From assembly GCA_011742915.1 (NCBI GenBank), contig JAAQTN010000001.1, forward strand, positions 1-64,000: DNA of 64,000 nucleotides, in the 5' to 3' direction. The notes under the pieces are model-generated. The model ran no database searches. It had not been told where the DNA came from and saw nothing but the letters and a program-made list of their open reading frames with translations. Position numbers and translations under genes: made by a program. Below, in pieces: positions 30,242 to 39,276 of this stretch. The stretch comes from Billgrantia desiderata. GTDB lineage: Bacteria; Pseudomonadota; Gammaproteobacteria; Pseudomonadales; Halomonadaceae. The stretch's first letter is position 1. Each line of letters opens with the position of its first letter.

Positions 30242-30511
30242 ATGTCACGCATCCGCATCCATTACTGTACCCAGTGTCAGTGGCTGCTGCGCAGCGCCTG
30301 GCTGGCCCAGGAGCTGCTCTCCACCTTCGGTGAGGAGCTGGAGGAGGTCGCGCTGGTGCCCTCCCACGGGGGCTATTTCGAGATCTTCTACGACGACGAG
30401 TCGCTGTGGGAGCGCAAGCGCGACGGCGGCTTTCCCGACAGCAAGCAGCTCAAGCAGCGGGTGCGCGACCGGCTCGACCCCGGGCGGGATCTGGGGCATA
30501 TCGATCGATGA
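30242..30511 (+). CDS. SelW/Rdx-family thioredoxin-like protein (CxxC)
   Basis: This is an 89-residue protein of the SelT/SelW/SelH family with redox motif CTQC at residues 9-12, where selenoproteins have CxxU. The remaining pattern (ELLSTFGEELEEVALVPSHGGYFEI, LWERKRDGGFPDSKQLKQRVRD) fits the family. The plain Cys codon shows it does not need selenocysteine. It overlaps the EamA transporter start (ATGA), so the two are co-translated. The physiological role of bacterial members is unknown. Confidence 0.88.
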   Translation: MSRIRIHYCTQCQWLLRSAWLAQELLSTFGEELEEVALVPSHGGYFEIFYDDESLWERKRDGGFPDSKQLKQRVRDRLDPGRDLGHIDR

Positions 30512-31431
30512 AAACCATGACCAGTGCGGCAATGCCGAATCAGGACCGCCAGGCGATTCTGTTCGGCCTGGGAGCCGTGGCGCTGTGGTCCACGGTGGCC
30601 ACCGCCTTCAAGGTGGCGCTGGGCTACATGTCGCCGTTGGAGCTGATGTGGCTGGCATCTGCAGTGTCGTGGCTGCTGATGGGTGTGCTGGTGATGCGTC
30701 AGGGGCTGCTCGGCCAGGCCTTGCGCCGCGGCTGGCGCACCGCCGCCTGGGCCGGGCTGATGAACCCGGTAGCCTATTATCTGGTGCTGTTCGGCGCCTA
30801 TGCCCGCCTGCCGGGGCAGGAGGCCATGGCCCTCAACTACACCTGGGCGCTGGCCATGGCCTTTCTCGCCGTGCCGATCCTCGGCCAGCGGCTGACCCGC
30901 ACCGACGTGGTGGCAGGGTTGATCGCCTATTCCGGGGTGTGGGTGATCGCCACCCGGGGGCAGGTGCTCGACGTGGCCTTTGCCGACCCTCTTGGGGTAG
31001 GGCTGGCGCTGGCCTCGACGCTGCTATGGGCGCTCTACTGGCTGCTCAATGTGCGCGACGCCCGCCCGCCGTTGGTGGCCCAGTGGCAGAACTTCAGCGT
31101 CGGTCTGCCGGTGCTCACGCTGCTGATGCTGCTGGGGCCCGGTTTCAGCTGGCACGGCTGGGCGGCGTTGGGGGCCGGGGTCTACGTCGGCCTGTTCGAG
31201 ATGGGCATCGCCTTCGTGCTGTGGCAGCTGGCCGTGCATCGGGTGTCGCGCACGGCGCGGGTGTCCAACCTGATCTTCCTGTCGCCGCCGGTCTCGCTGC
31301 TGCTGCTCTACCTGGTGGTGGGCGAGCCGATCCTGCTCTCCACCCTGGTCGGTCTGCTGCTCATCCTCGGCGGCCTGGGGCTGCAGCAGTGGCAGAAGGC
31401 ACCGAGAGCAGCGGTTCAGGAGAGCAGCTGA
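30508..31431 (+). CDS. EamA/DMT-superfamily transporter
   Basis: This is a 307-residue inner-membrane protein with about ten hydrophobic helices in two EamA repeats, such as AVALWSTVATAFKVALGYMSP at the start and FEMGIAFVLWQLAVHRVSRTARVSNLIFL in the second half. The family includes metabolite exporters; the substrate is unknown. It starts within the stop of the SelW-like gene. Its 3' end overlaps the convergent toxin gene by 16 bp. Confidence 0.88.
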   Translation: MKTMTSAAMPNQDRQAILFGLGAVALWSTVATAFKVALGYMSPLELMWLASAVSWLLMGVLVMRQGLLGQALRRGWRTAAWAGLMNPVAYYLVLFGAYARLPGQEAMALNYTWALAMAFLAVPILGQRLTRTDVVAGLIAYSGVWVIATRGQVLDVAFADPLGVGLALASTLLWALYWLLNVRDARPPLVAQWQNFSVGLPVLTLLMLLGPGFSWHGWAALGAGVYVGLFEMGIAFVLWQLAVHRVSRTARVSNLIFLSPPVSLLLLYLVVGEPILLSTLVGLLLILGGLGLQQWQKAPRAAVQESS

Positions 31432-31763
31432 TATTCGAACAGCAGTTGCTTGAAGTCCTGACGCTGATGGGCGAAGAGATAGACTGAAACCTGCTCCCGC
31501 TCGGGCCAGAAGCGATAGATGACCCGGTAGCCGTCGATCAGCAGCTCACGGTAGTGGCCGATGCCCAGCTCCAGGGCCAGCCGGCAGACAGGATAGGTAT
31601 GGGGGTGGGCCGTGAGCCGCTCGAGACTGGTCGTGACGAGACCCCGTGAGATCTTCTCGACATGGGGCAGCGGGAGTTGGAGCTGGTCGAGCAGGAAGTT
31701 CTCGCAGGATTCCAGGGAGAGCTCTGCCGTAGTTTCGAAGACCACTCGCAGCGGAGGGGTCAT
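31416..31763 (-). CDS. RelE/ParE-family toxin
   Basis: This is a 115-residue protein with the RelE/ParE fold pattern; the C-terminal part HYRELLIDGYRVIYRFWPER and VSVYLFAHQRQDF is the diagnostic region, with Arg, Tyr and His residues in place. It would be an mRNA interferase or gyrase poison. The start overlaps the antitoxin stop (ATGA), the usual operon order for Phd/RelE pairs. Its 3' end overlaps the convergent EamA gene, an unusually tight arrangement. Confidence 0.88.
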   Translation of the reverse strand: MTPPLRVVFETTAELSLESCENFLLDQLQLPLPHVEKISRGLVTTSLERLTAHPHTYPVCRLALELGIGHYRELLIDGYRVIYRFWPEREQVSVYLFAHQRQDFKQLLFEYQLLS

Positions 31764-32023
31764 GATGATTCGCCGCGGCGTGCCTCGTGCCTGGTCTCGA
31801 GTCGGGCCATGAACTCCTCGGCGCTCATGGTCTTGCCTTCTTCACGGCTCTTCTCTCCCAGGCTCAGCAGCTTGAGCAGGGCGATGGCCTGTTCGCGGCG
31901 CTCGTGGGCGGCATACGATTCCACCACGTAGGTAGGCTTGCCCTTTTGCGTGATGACCAAGGGCTCCTCCACATCGAGTGTGGCCGCATTCTGCTTGAGG
32001 TAGCTGATGGTCTCGGTACGCAT
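31760..32023 (-). CDS. Phd/YefM-family antitoxin
   Basis: This is an 87-residue antitoxin. The N-terminal DNA-binding Phd fold is seen in TETISYLKQNAATLDVEEPLVITQKGKPTYVVESY, here cut into two pieces: TETISYLKQNAATLD and EPLVITQKGKPTYVVESY. The C-terminal tail is acidic/basic and should wrap the toxin. CAGGAG lies 8 bp before the ATG. It neutralises the adjacent RelE-like toxin and probably autoregulates the pair. Confidence 0.88.
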   Translation of the reverse strand: MRTETISYLKQNAATLDVEEPLVITQKGKPTYVVESYAAHERREQAIALLKLLSLGEKSREEGKTMSAEEFMARLETRHEARRGESS

Positions 32024-32089
32024 GAGTGCACTCCTGATAACATGCCGGTGGTCCAAGAATAGTCCGCAAATGGACCGCTGGCTAGCCAC

Positions 32090-32794
32090 TCATTCCGCTG
32101 CGAGTTCGGCCAGCTGCACGCCGTTGCTCTCCAGCAGCGGCTCGAGCGCCGGCCAGACGTTGTCGAGTATGATGGGTTGGGCCTCGGCGGTGGGGTGGAT
32201 GCCGTCGTCCTGCATCAGGCCTTCTTCCAGCGCCACGCCTTCCAGCAGGAACGGCACCAGTGGGGTATCGTAGGTCTCGGCCAGACGGGTGAAGACGTCG
32301 GTGAAGGCGCGGCGGTAGGCCTGCCCGTAGTTGGGCGGAATGTCGATGCCTAGCAGCAGCACTTCGGCCCCGGCGGTCTGGCTGGCCTCGATCATGCCGG
32401 CCAGATTGGCCTCCATTTGGGTCGGCGGCAGGCCGCGCAGGCCGTCGTTACCGCCCAGCTCGAGTAGAACGATGTCGGGGTCGTGCTGTCCGAGTAGCTC
32501 GGGGAGCCGGCTGGCACCGCCGCCGCTGGTCTCTCCGCTGATGCTGGCATTGACGACCCGGGCGCTGCCGTCGAGCCGCTCCTCGAGCAGGGTGACCCAG
32601 CCGGCCTCCTGTTCGAAGCCGTAAGCCGTGCTCAGGCTGTCGCCTACCACCAGCAGTATCGGACGCTCGGCTGCCAGGGCCGGAGCGGTGACCAGGGCCA
32701 GGGCGAACAGCGCGCTCCCGGCAAGGCCGGCGCCGCAGGAACGCCAGCGCGCCAGCCAGACGCCTACCAGACCAAAGGGAAAGACTTTCACCAT
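32090..32794 (-). CDS. tesA: arylesterase / lysophospholipase TesA (GDSL family)
   Basis: This is a 234-residue periplasmic esterase/thioesterase I. A signal peptide (about 1-41, ending APALAA) is followed by block I VVGDSLSTAYGF with the catalytic Ser, block III GGNDGLRGLP, and block V DGIHPTAEAQ with the catalytic Asp and His. AAGGAGT at 5-bp spacing fixes the ATG at 32794. Its start codon shares two bases with that of the divergent ABC ATPase, so each ribosome site lies within the other gene. Confidence 0.95.
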   Translation of the reverse strand: MVKVFPFGLVGVWLARWRSCGAGLAGSALFALALVTAPALAAERPILLVVGDSLSTAYGFEQEAGWVTLLEERLDGSARVVNASISGETSGGGASRLPELLGQHDPDIVLLELGGNDGLRGLPPTQMEANLAGMIEASQTAGAEVLLLGIDIPPNYGQAYRRAFTDVFTRLAETYDTPLVPFLLEGVALEEGLMQDDGIHPTAEAQPIILDNVWPALEPLLESNGVQLAELAAE

Positions 32795-33542
32795 GACCGA
32801 CTCCTTGACTCGAGATGCTGTTTCGCTTGCCGCCGCTTCCGGGCGTGACGTCAAACCGATTCTACATGCTCGTCAGCTGAGCAAGCAGGTGACGAGCGGC
32901 GAGCGGCGGCTCACCATTCTGAGTGGTCTGGAGCTCGAAGTGTTCCCCGGCGAGAGCGTGGCGATCCTCGGCCAGAGTGGCGCAGGCAAGTCGACCCTGC
33001 TCGGCCTGCTGGCAGGGCTGGACGAGCCGAGCGGCGGCGAGCTGGAGCTGTTCGGCGAAACGCTCGGCAAGCTCGATGAAGATGGCCGCGCCCGGCTGCG
33101 TGCCGGTCGGGTCGGCTTCGTGTTCCAGAATTTCCAGCTGCTGCCGACTCTGACGGCACTGGAGAACGTGCTGCTGCCGCTGGAGCTCTCGCCGCTGCCC
33201 GATAGCCAGTCGCGTGCCCGCGACTGGCTGACCCGGGTCGGCCTCGGTGAGCGCCTGGAGCATCTGCCCAAGCAGCTCTCCGGTGGCGAACAGCAGCGGG
33301 TCGCGTTGGCCAGGGCCTTCGTCACCGGCGCCGAGCTGGTGTTCGCCGACGAGCCCACCGGCAACCTGGATCAAGCCACCGGGGCGCGCATCATCGATCT
33401 GCTGTTCCAGCTCAACCGCGAAGCCGGCACCACCCTGGTGCTGGTGACCCACGACCAGGCGCTGGCGGCGCGCTGCGACCGCAGCCTGCGCCTGGAGGAG
33501 GGGCGGCTGATCGAACTCGTGCGCGATGAGGTGAGCGCATGA
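32793..33542 (+). CDS. ybbA: ABC transporter ATP-binding protein (YbbA-like)
   Basis: This is a 249-residue ATPase of the LolD/MacB-type subfamily. Walker A is GQSGAGKSTLLGLLAGL near residue 64, the signature is LSGGEQQRVALARAF, and Walker B is LVFADEPTGNLD. An N-terminal extension of about 25 residues precedes the domain. The stop overlaps the permease start (ATGA). The tesA-ybbA-ybbP arrangement is conserved in many proteobacteria; the cargo is unknown, probably a lipid or periplasmic protein. Confidence 0.93.
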   Translation: MTDSLTRDAVSLAAASGRDVKPILHARQLSKQVTSGERRLTILSGLELEVFPGESVAILGQSGAGKSTLLGLLAGLDEPSGGELELFGETLGKLDEDGRARLRAGRVGFVFQNFQLLPTLTALENVLLPLELSPLPDSQSRARDWLTRVGLGERLEHLPKQLSGGEQQRVALARAFVTGAELVFADEPTGNLDQATGARIIDLLFQLNREAGTTLVLVTHDQALAARCDRSLRLEEGRLIELVRDEVSA

Positions 33543-36139
33543 GCCGAGTCTCTACCCGGGCCGAGGGTGCCAATCTGCTGCGCCTCTCCGCCCGCGGCCT
33601 GCTGCGCGATCTGCGCGCCAGCGACGTGCGTGCGCTGTTCGTCGCCCTGGCGCTGGCGGTAGCTGCCTCGACCATGATCGGCTTCTTCCTCGACCGTCTC
33701 GACCGTGGCCTGACCCGCCAGGCCGGCCAGTTGCTCGGCGGCGACCTGGTGCTCGAACAGGGCCGCCCCTTCAGCCAGGAGCTGCGCCAGACTCTGGAAG
33801 AGGCCGGCATGACGCTGAGCGACCAGGTCGACATGGTGACCATGGTCAGCTTCGGCGATGCCTTCCAGCCGGCCAGTCTCAAGGCCGTGGACAGCGTCTA
33901 TCCCCACTACGGCGAGGTCTACGTCGACCGCGGCGAGGGCCTCGAGACGGTCAGTCACGGCCCCGCTCCGGGTGAGGCCTGGGTGGCACCGCGCCTGGCG
34001 CTGCTGCTGGAGGCGGAGCTGGGCGACCGCATTCAGGTGGGCGAGGGCGAGCTGACGCTGACCGGACTGGTCGAGCGCGAGCCGGATCAGTCCGCCGGCT
34101 TCGGCAACTTCAACCCGCGTCTGATGATTCATCTCGACGATCTCGAAGCTACCAACCTGGTACAGCCCGGCGCACGGGTGGAGTTCGAGCTGCTCGCCGC
34201 CGGCCCGCCGCAGGCGCTGGACCAGCTGGCACCGCTGCTCGAGCGCCTGCGGCGTGACGGCGTCGAGGTGCGCGACGTGCGCCGCGACCGACCGGGGCTC
34301 GGCAACGCCCTGGAGCGTGCCGAGCGCTATCTGAGCCTGGCCGGGCTTGCCGCCGTGCTGCTGGCCGGGGTGGCGGTGGCCATGGCCACGCGACGCTACG
34401 TCGAGCGACATCTGGATACTGCGGCGCTGCTGCGTTGCTTCGGCGCCACTCAGCGCGATCTGACCTGGCTGTTCGCCCTGCAACTGCTGTGGCTGGCGCT
34501 GGCGGCGTCGCTGCTCGGGGCGCTGCTGGGGTTGGTCGGTCAGGCCGCATTGCTGGCGCTGCTCACGGCCTTCCTGCCGTTGACCCTGCCGCCGCCGGGC
34601 TGGTTGCCGCTGTGGCTGGGGGTGCTGACGGCACTGGCGGTGCTGGTCGGCTTTGCCGGCCCCACGCTGCTGCGCTTGAAGCGGGTCAGTGCGCTCAAGG
34701 TGCTGCGCCGCGAACTCGACCCGCTGCCGGCCGCGGCCTGGCTGGTGGTGCTGGTGGCCAGCCTGGTGTTCGGCGGCTTGCTATGGCTCTACTCCGGCGA
34801 CTTCGGCCTGGCAGCCTCGCTGCTGGTGGGCGGGCTGATCATGCTGGTGGTGCTGTGGGGTCTGGGGGGGCTGTTGCTCGGCCTGGTGCTGCGCGTTGCC
34901 GCGCGTCTGCCTCAAGGCGGTGGCAAGGGTGCGGAGCTGAGCCAGGCCCTGCGCCTGGGCGGGCGCCAGCTGGCGCGGCGGCGCTCCGCCAGCCTGGGGC
35001 AACTGCTCGCCTTCTCGGTGACCTTCTTCGCCATGGCCATGATCGCCATGGTGCGCGGCGACCTGCTCACCACCTGGCAGGAGCAACTGCCCGAGGATGC
35101 GCCCAATTACTTTGCCATCAACATCCAGCCCGCCGAGCGCGAAGCGTTCATCGAGGCGCTGGAGGCCAGTGCCGACGACCGCACCGCGCTCTACCCGATG
35201 GTGCGTGGGCGACTCACCGAGATCAACGGTGAGCCGGCCCGGGACGCCGTGCCGGTGGAATCCCGCGGCGACGGCTCGCTGCGCCGCGAGCTCAACCTCA
35301 CCTGGCAGGCCGAGCTCCCCGAGGGCAACCGGGTGGTAGCCGGCCAGTGGTTCGATGCGCTGGAGCAGGCCCCGCCCAACGGTTGGCTGGGCGAGGTGGA
35401 TGCCGAGCCGGCGCAGAGCGTGGTGCCGATCTCGCTGGAGGATGGGCTGGCCGAGCGCCTGGGCCTGTCGCTGGGCGATCGTCTGACCTTCACCATCGGC
35501 GGCGAGGAGATCATCGGTGAGGTGGCCAGCCTGCGCAACCTGGACTGGGACAGCTTCCGACCCAATTTCTTCGTCATCTTCCCGCCCGGGGTGCTGGAGC
35601 GTTTCGGCCATAGTTTCATCACCGCCTTCCATCTGGACGGCGGGCAGGGCGATACGCTGCGCCAGCTGGTACAGCGCTTCCCCGGGGTGTCGCTGCTCAA
35701 CATCGACGCCATACTGGCCCAGGTGCGTGACGTCGTGGCTCAGGTGACGCGTGCCGTGGAGCTGGTGCTGGCCTTCGTGCTGCTGGCCGGGGTGAGCGTG
35801 CTGTATGCCTCCTTGACAGCGAGTCGTCCGGCACGTGCTCACGAGAGCGGCCTGCTGCGGGTGTTCGGCGCCGGCCAGAGCCTGATTTCCCGCGTGCAGG
35901 GAGCCGAGTTCGCCATCCTCGGCCTGGCCAGCGGCCTGATGGGCGCGCTGCTGGCCGAGCTGGCCACCGCCGGCATCTATATCGCCTGGTTCGACCTGGC
36001 GCCACGCCTTCACCCATGGCTTTGGGTCGTGCTGCCCCTGGGTGGCGCGGTGTTGATCGGTGCCATCGGTCATGTCCTGTCGCGGGGCCTGCGCAAGCAG
36101 GCCCCGGCGGCAAGCCTGGGGCTGCTGGGAGAGGCCTGA
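33539..36139 (+). CDS. ybbP: FtsX-like ABC permease (YbbP-like)
   Basis: This is an 866-residue inner-membrane protein. An N-terminal helix (about 34-52) and a large periplasmic domain are followed by a first FtsX block (about 265-460, VLLAGVAVAMATRRYVERHLDTAALLRC in part) and a second one at the C-terminus (about 740-860, with LAFVLLAGVSVLYASL and RAHESGLLRVFGAG). The doubled FtsX layout is that of YbbP. It partners the ATPase encoded upstream. Mechanotransmission or lipoprotein handling is typical of the superfamily; the precise substrate is unknown. Confidence 0.92.
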   Translation: MSRVSTRAEGANLLRLSARGLLRDLRASDVRALFVALALAVAASTMIGFFLDRLDRGLTRQAGQLLGGDLVLEQGRPFSQELRQTLEEAGMTLSDQVDMVTMVSFGDAFQPASLKAVDSVYPHYGEVYVDRGEGLETVSHGPAPGEAWVAPRLALLLEAELGDRIQVGEGELTLTGLVEREPDQSAGFGNFNPRLMIHLDDLEATNLVQPGARVEFELLAAGPPQALDQLAPLLERLRRDGVEVRDVRRDRPGLGNALERAERYLSLAGLAAVLLAGVAVAMATRRYVERHLDTAALLRCFGATQRDLTWLFALQLLWLALAASLLGALLGLVGQAALLALLTAFLPLTLPPPGWLPLWLGVLTALAVLVGFAGPTLLRLKRVSALKVLRRELDPLPAAAWLVVLVASLVFGGLLWLYSGDFGLAASLLVGGLIMLVVLWGLGGLLLGLVLRVAARLPQGGGKGAELSQALRLGGRQLARRRSASLGQLLAFSVTFFAMAMIAMVRGDLLTTWQEQLPEDAPNYFAINIQPAEREAFIEALEASADDRTALYPMVRGRLTEINGEPARDAVPVESRGDGSLRRELNLTWQAELPEGNRVVAGQWFDALEQAPPNGWLGEVDAEPAQSVVPISLEDGLAERLGLSLGDRLTFTIGGEEIIGEVASLRNLDWDSFRPNFFVIFPPGVLERFGHSFITAFHLDGGQGDTLRQLVQRFPGVSLLNIDAILAQVRDVVAQVTRAVELVLAFVLLAGVSVLYASLTASRPARAHESGLLRVFGAGQSLISRVQGAEFAILGLASGLMGALLAELATAGIYIAWFDLAPRLHPWLWVVLPLGGAVLIGAIGHVLSRGLRKQAPAASLGLLGEA

Positions 36140-36286
36140 TTCGTCCACCGCGACGTTGAAACGCCCGCAGGCGATGTTGCAGCGCTGCACTGCATGAATG
36201 CGGTTACACTATGTAATTGCGAATGTGGTGCGGCGTGCCTTGCCACCTTCCTATCCGACCGATGCAGTGCACAGGAGGTGGCATCG

Positions 36287-37702
36287 ATGAAGATTTACCG
36301 ACCCCGATCAATCAACCTGAAGCAGACCCTTGTCTGCATCGCTCTCTTTGGCGTTCATGGGGCTGCGATGGCGGACGCAGAGCGCTTCGAAGCCGACCTG
36401 CGGGCGCTGTTCAGCGAGGGTGGAACGCTTTCCATCGGCGACGTCTCGAGCGCCATGCTGCGCTCACGGCTCACCGCCGAAGATATCGTCTTCGAGGCCG
36501 ACGAGGGCGAGCGGCTGCTGATCGATCGTTACATCGTCAGCGGCGATTACGACGCCCCTGCCGAAGTCACTCTCGAAGGCCTGCGCATCGAGGACAGCCT
36601 CACCGAGCTGACCCTGATGAGCGTCGAGCGCATCGTGCTCGGCGAGCCGTCGCAGGCGGTATTCCCGCTGCATGACGATCTCGCACCCGAACAGGTACGC
36701 CTGGGTAGCCTTGCCATCGACGGCATCGTGATCGAGCTGGCCTCGGAGCTTGCCGAGGAGATCTTCTTCGATACACCGTTCAGCAGCGGCCATGGCCGCA
36801 TGACCATCGACAAGCTGCGCGGCGAGTCGCTCTCCCACGAGGCGATCGGCATGCTGGAGATTTCCGGAATGGCCGGCGTTTTCGATGAACTGGACGAGCT
36901 CGGTTCCGGGTCGTTCACGCTGCGTTCGCTGCGCCTGGAGGGGCTGACCGGCATCGATAAAGAGGGCGAGGAGAAGCTGGCCTCGCTGGTGCTGCGTGAC
37001 CTGGCCGTGGAGTCTCCCGAGCTGGTCGCTCGTCTGGCCCTGATCGATCTCGACGGCAACTTCGACGACGGCAAGGGGGGAGTGCGTCTCGAGGGGTTGC
37101 ACATGGACCTGGCGCGCATGATCGAGCTCGCTCCCGAGGATGAGCGCACCCAACTGCGCATGGTCAGCAACGTACTGACCGGCGGCAGCGGCGAGCTGCG
37201 CCTCGATGCCGCCCTGCTCGGCAGCTGGCAGGAGAAGGACGAGCACAGCGTGCTGATCAGCGACAGCCAGATCGACATCCACGATGCCTTGAGCCTGCTG
37301 CTCGACATCAATTTGCCGCTGCTGCTGCCGCACGATGTGACTCCCAGTGATGCCTTCGGCAACATGGATTGGCTCGAGGACGCCACCCTGCTGGGCGGCG
37401 ACATTCACTTGAGCCTGGCCAACCAAGGGCTGTTCTCGCGCCTGGCCACGCTGGGAGCGGCGATGGAGGGGGTGACGGAGGCGCTGTACGTCGAGCAGGT
37501 GCGCACCCAGGCCCAGGGCTTCGGCATGATGTTCGGCCCCGAGATTCAGGCCGTCCTGGTGGGATTGGTCGACCTGCTGGAAGGCAGTGCGCAGCACCTC
37601 GACGTGCGTGTGACGCTGCCGGCGCAAAGCAACGTGACCACCTACATGAGCGACCCGCTGGGGGTGCCGGGGAAGCTCAGCGTCAAGGTCGAGACCCGCT
37701 AA
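36287..37702 (+). CDS. exported protein of unknown function
   Basis: I do not recognise this 471-residue protein. It has a signal peptide (about 1-33, ending GAAMA-DAE) and then a Leu/Glu/Asp-rich body with recurrent short beta-like units (SLRLEGLTGI, LVLRDLAVESPEL, GVRLEGLHMDL), suggesting an elongated beta-rich fold. The C-terminal part (GDIHLSLANQGLFSRL ... LDVRVTLPAQ) recalls DUF945/AsmA-type proteins but I cannot confirm it. It is strongly acidic. AGGAGG precedes the ATG. It follows the YbbA/YbbP pair after 147 bp and ends against a repeat remnant. Confidence 0.72.
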   Translation: MKIYRPRSINLKQTLVCIALFGVHGAAMADAERFEADLRALFSEGGTLSIGDVSSAMLRSRLTAEDIVFEADEGERLLIDRYIVSGDYDAPAEVTLEGLRIEDSLTELTLMSVERIVLGEPSQAVFPLHDDLAPEQVRLGSLAIDGIVIELASELAEEIFFDTPFSSGHGRMTIDKLRGESLSHEAIGMLEISGMAGVFDELDELGSGSFTLRSLRLEGLTGIDKEGEEKLASLVLRDLAVESPELVARLALIDLDGNFDDGKGGVRLEGLHMDLARMIELAPEDERTQLRMVSNVLTGGSGELRLDAALLGSWQEKDEHSVLISDSQIDIHDALSLLLDINLPLLLPHDVTPSDAFGNMDWLEDATLLGGDIHLSLANQGLFSRLATLGAAMEGVTEALYVEQVRTQAQGFGMMFGPEIQAVLVGLVDLLEGSAQHLDVRVTLPAQSNVTTYMSDPLGVPGKLSVKVETR

Positions 37703-37703
37703 A

Positions 37704-37772
37704 GGGTGATCGCTGCGCCAGGAACCGTGCGCCTTACGCCGCATCTCGCTCATCGATTTGTTTAGCGTTCCC
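37704..37772 (-). repeat. degenerate copy of the MITE-like repeat
   Basis: Read on the minus strand from 37772, the sequence GGGAACGCTAAACAAATCG and the following 30 bases (to GGCGCACGG) closely match the start of the element at 42573-42731. The rest diverges. The copy begins right after the stop of the preceding gene (TAA at 37700-37702), like the full element, which also sits at a stop codon. It lies in the glyA upstream region. Confidence 0.65.
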
Positions 37773-37898
37773 TTGCTGCAGCTAAACGCAGCATGAGTAT
37801 TTCTGCACCCGCCCATGACGGCCTTTCAAGTGAAAGCCGCCATGGGCTGGGGTATCATGGCGCATCCCGATTCTCCCCGTATGCGAGGTTTCCCGCCG

Positions 37899-39164
37899 AT
37901 GTTCAGCCGTGACATGACGATTGCCGGTTTCGATGATGCCCTGTTCGATGCGATGCAGAAGGAAGTCGCCCGCCAGGAAGCGCACATCGAGCTGATCGCC
38001 TCCGAGAACTACGCCAGCCCGCGCGTTCTCGAAGCCCAGGGCAGCCAGCTGACCAACAAGTACGCGGAAGGCTACCCCGGCAAGCGCTACTACGGCGGCT
38101 GCGAGTATGTCGACATCGTCGAGCAACTGGCCATCGACTACGCCAAGCAGCTGTTCGCTGCCAGCTACGCCAACGTTCAGCCTCACTCCGGCTCCCAGGC
38201 CAACAGCGCCGTGTTCCAGGCGCTGGTCAAGCCGGGCGATACCGTGCTGGGCATGAGCCTCGATGCCGGCGGTCACCTGACCCACGGCGCCAAGCCGAAC
38301 TTCTCCGGCAAGCACTACAATGCCGTGCAGTACGGCATCGACGGCAACGGACGCATCGATTACGAGGAAGTGGCGCGGCTGGCTCGCGAGCATCAGCCCA
38401 AGATGATCATCGCCGGCTTCTCCGCCTACTCCCAGATCATCGACTGGGCCAGGTTCCGCGAGATTGCCGATGAAGTAGGTGCCTACCTGCTGGTCGACAT
38501 GGCCCACATCGCCGGCCTGGTGGCTGCCGGGGTCTACCCGAGCCCGCTGCCCCACGCTCACGTGGTGACCACCACCACTCACAAGACCCTGCGCGGCCCG
38601 CGCGGTGGCCTGATCCTTTCCGCCGAAGGCAACGAAGAGATCGAGAAGAAGCTGCAGTCCGCCGTGTTCCCCGGCGGCCAGGGCGGCCCGCTGGAGCACG
38701 TCATCGCCGCCAAGGCGGTGTGCTTCAAGGAGGCCATGGAGCCCGGCTTCAAGAGCTACCAGCAGCAGGTGGTCAAGAACGCCCAGACCATGGCCGGCGT
38801 GTTCATCGAGCGCGGCTACGACATCGTTTCCGGCGGCACCGAGGATCACCTGTTCCTGCTCTCGCTGATCAAGCAGGGCCTGACCGGCAAGGACGCGGAT
38901 GCCGCCCTGGGCCGCGCCCACATCACCGTCAACAAGAACGCCGTACCCGGCGATCCGCAGAGCCCGTTCGTCACTTCCGGCCTGCGCATCGGCACCCCGG
39001 CCGTGACCACCCGCGGTTTCGGTGAAGGCGAGTGTCGCGAGCTGGCCGGCTGGATCTGCGACATCCTCGACGTCATGGCCAAGGGTGAGGATACCGCCGC
39101 CATCGAAGCCGAGGTGAAGGACAAGGTCGAGGCCGTCTGCGCGCGCTTCCCGGTCTATCGTTGA
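37899..39164 (+). CDS. glyA: serine hydroxymethyltransferase
   Basis: This is a 421-residue PLP enzyme converting serine and tetrahydrofolate to glycine and 5,10-methylene-[39 protein letters not shown] and the PLP-lysine motif [15 protein letters not shown] are intact. The start [15 protein letters not shown] aligns with the family; the frame is open upstream but unlike SHMT. It is followed by a strong terminator, so it is probably a single-gene unit. Confidence 0.96.
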   Translation: MFSRDMTIAGFDDALFDAMQKEVARQEAHIELIASENYASPRVLEAQGSQLTNKYAEGYPGKRYYGGCEYVDIVEQLAIDYAKQLFAASYANVQPHSGSQANSAVFQALVKPGDTVLGMSLDAGGHLTHGAKPNFSGKHYNAVQYGIDGNGRIDYEEVARLAREHQPKMIIAGFSAYSQIIDWARFREIADEVGAYLLVDMAHIAGLVAAGVYPSPLPHAHVVTTTTHKTLRGPRGGLILSAEGNEEIEKKLQSAVFPGGQGGPLEHVIAAKAVCFKEAMEPGFKSYQQQVVKNAQTMAGVFIERGYDIVSGGTEDHLFLLSLIKQGLTGKDADAALGRAHITVNKNAVPGDPQSPFVTSGLRIGTPAVTTRGFGEGECRELAGWICDILDVMAKGEDTAAIEAEVKDKVEAVCARFPVYR

Positions 39165-39195
39165 GCCGCGACGCCTGCGCCACTTGAAAGTCGAC

Positions 39196-39229
39196 GCCCC
39201 GCACCGTGCAGACGGTGCGGGGCGTTTTC
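39196..39229 (+). terminator. rho-independent terminator of glyA
   Basis: GCCCCGCACCGT and ACGGTGCGGGGC pair perfectly around GCAG and are followed by GTTTTC. It is 32 bp after the glyA stop and could also shield the convergent RTX gene. Confidence 0.93.
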
Positions 39230-39276
39230 GGTATTGGCTTGAGTCCCAGGTGGTTGCAAGCACTTTTCTACAAGGC

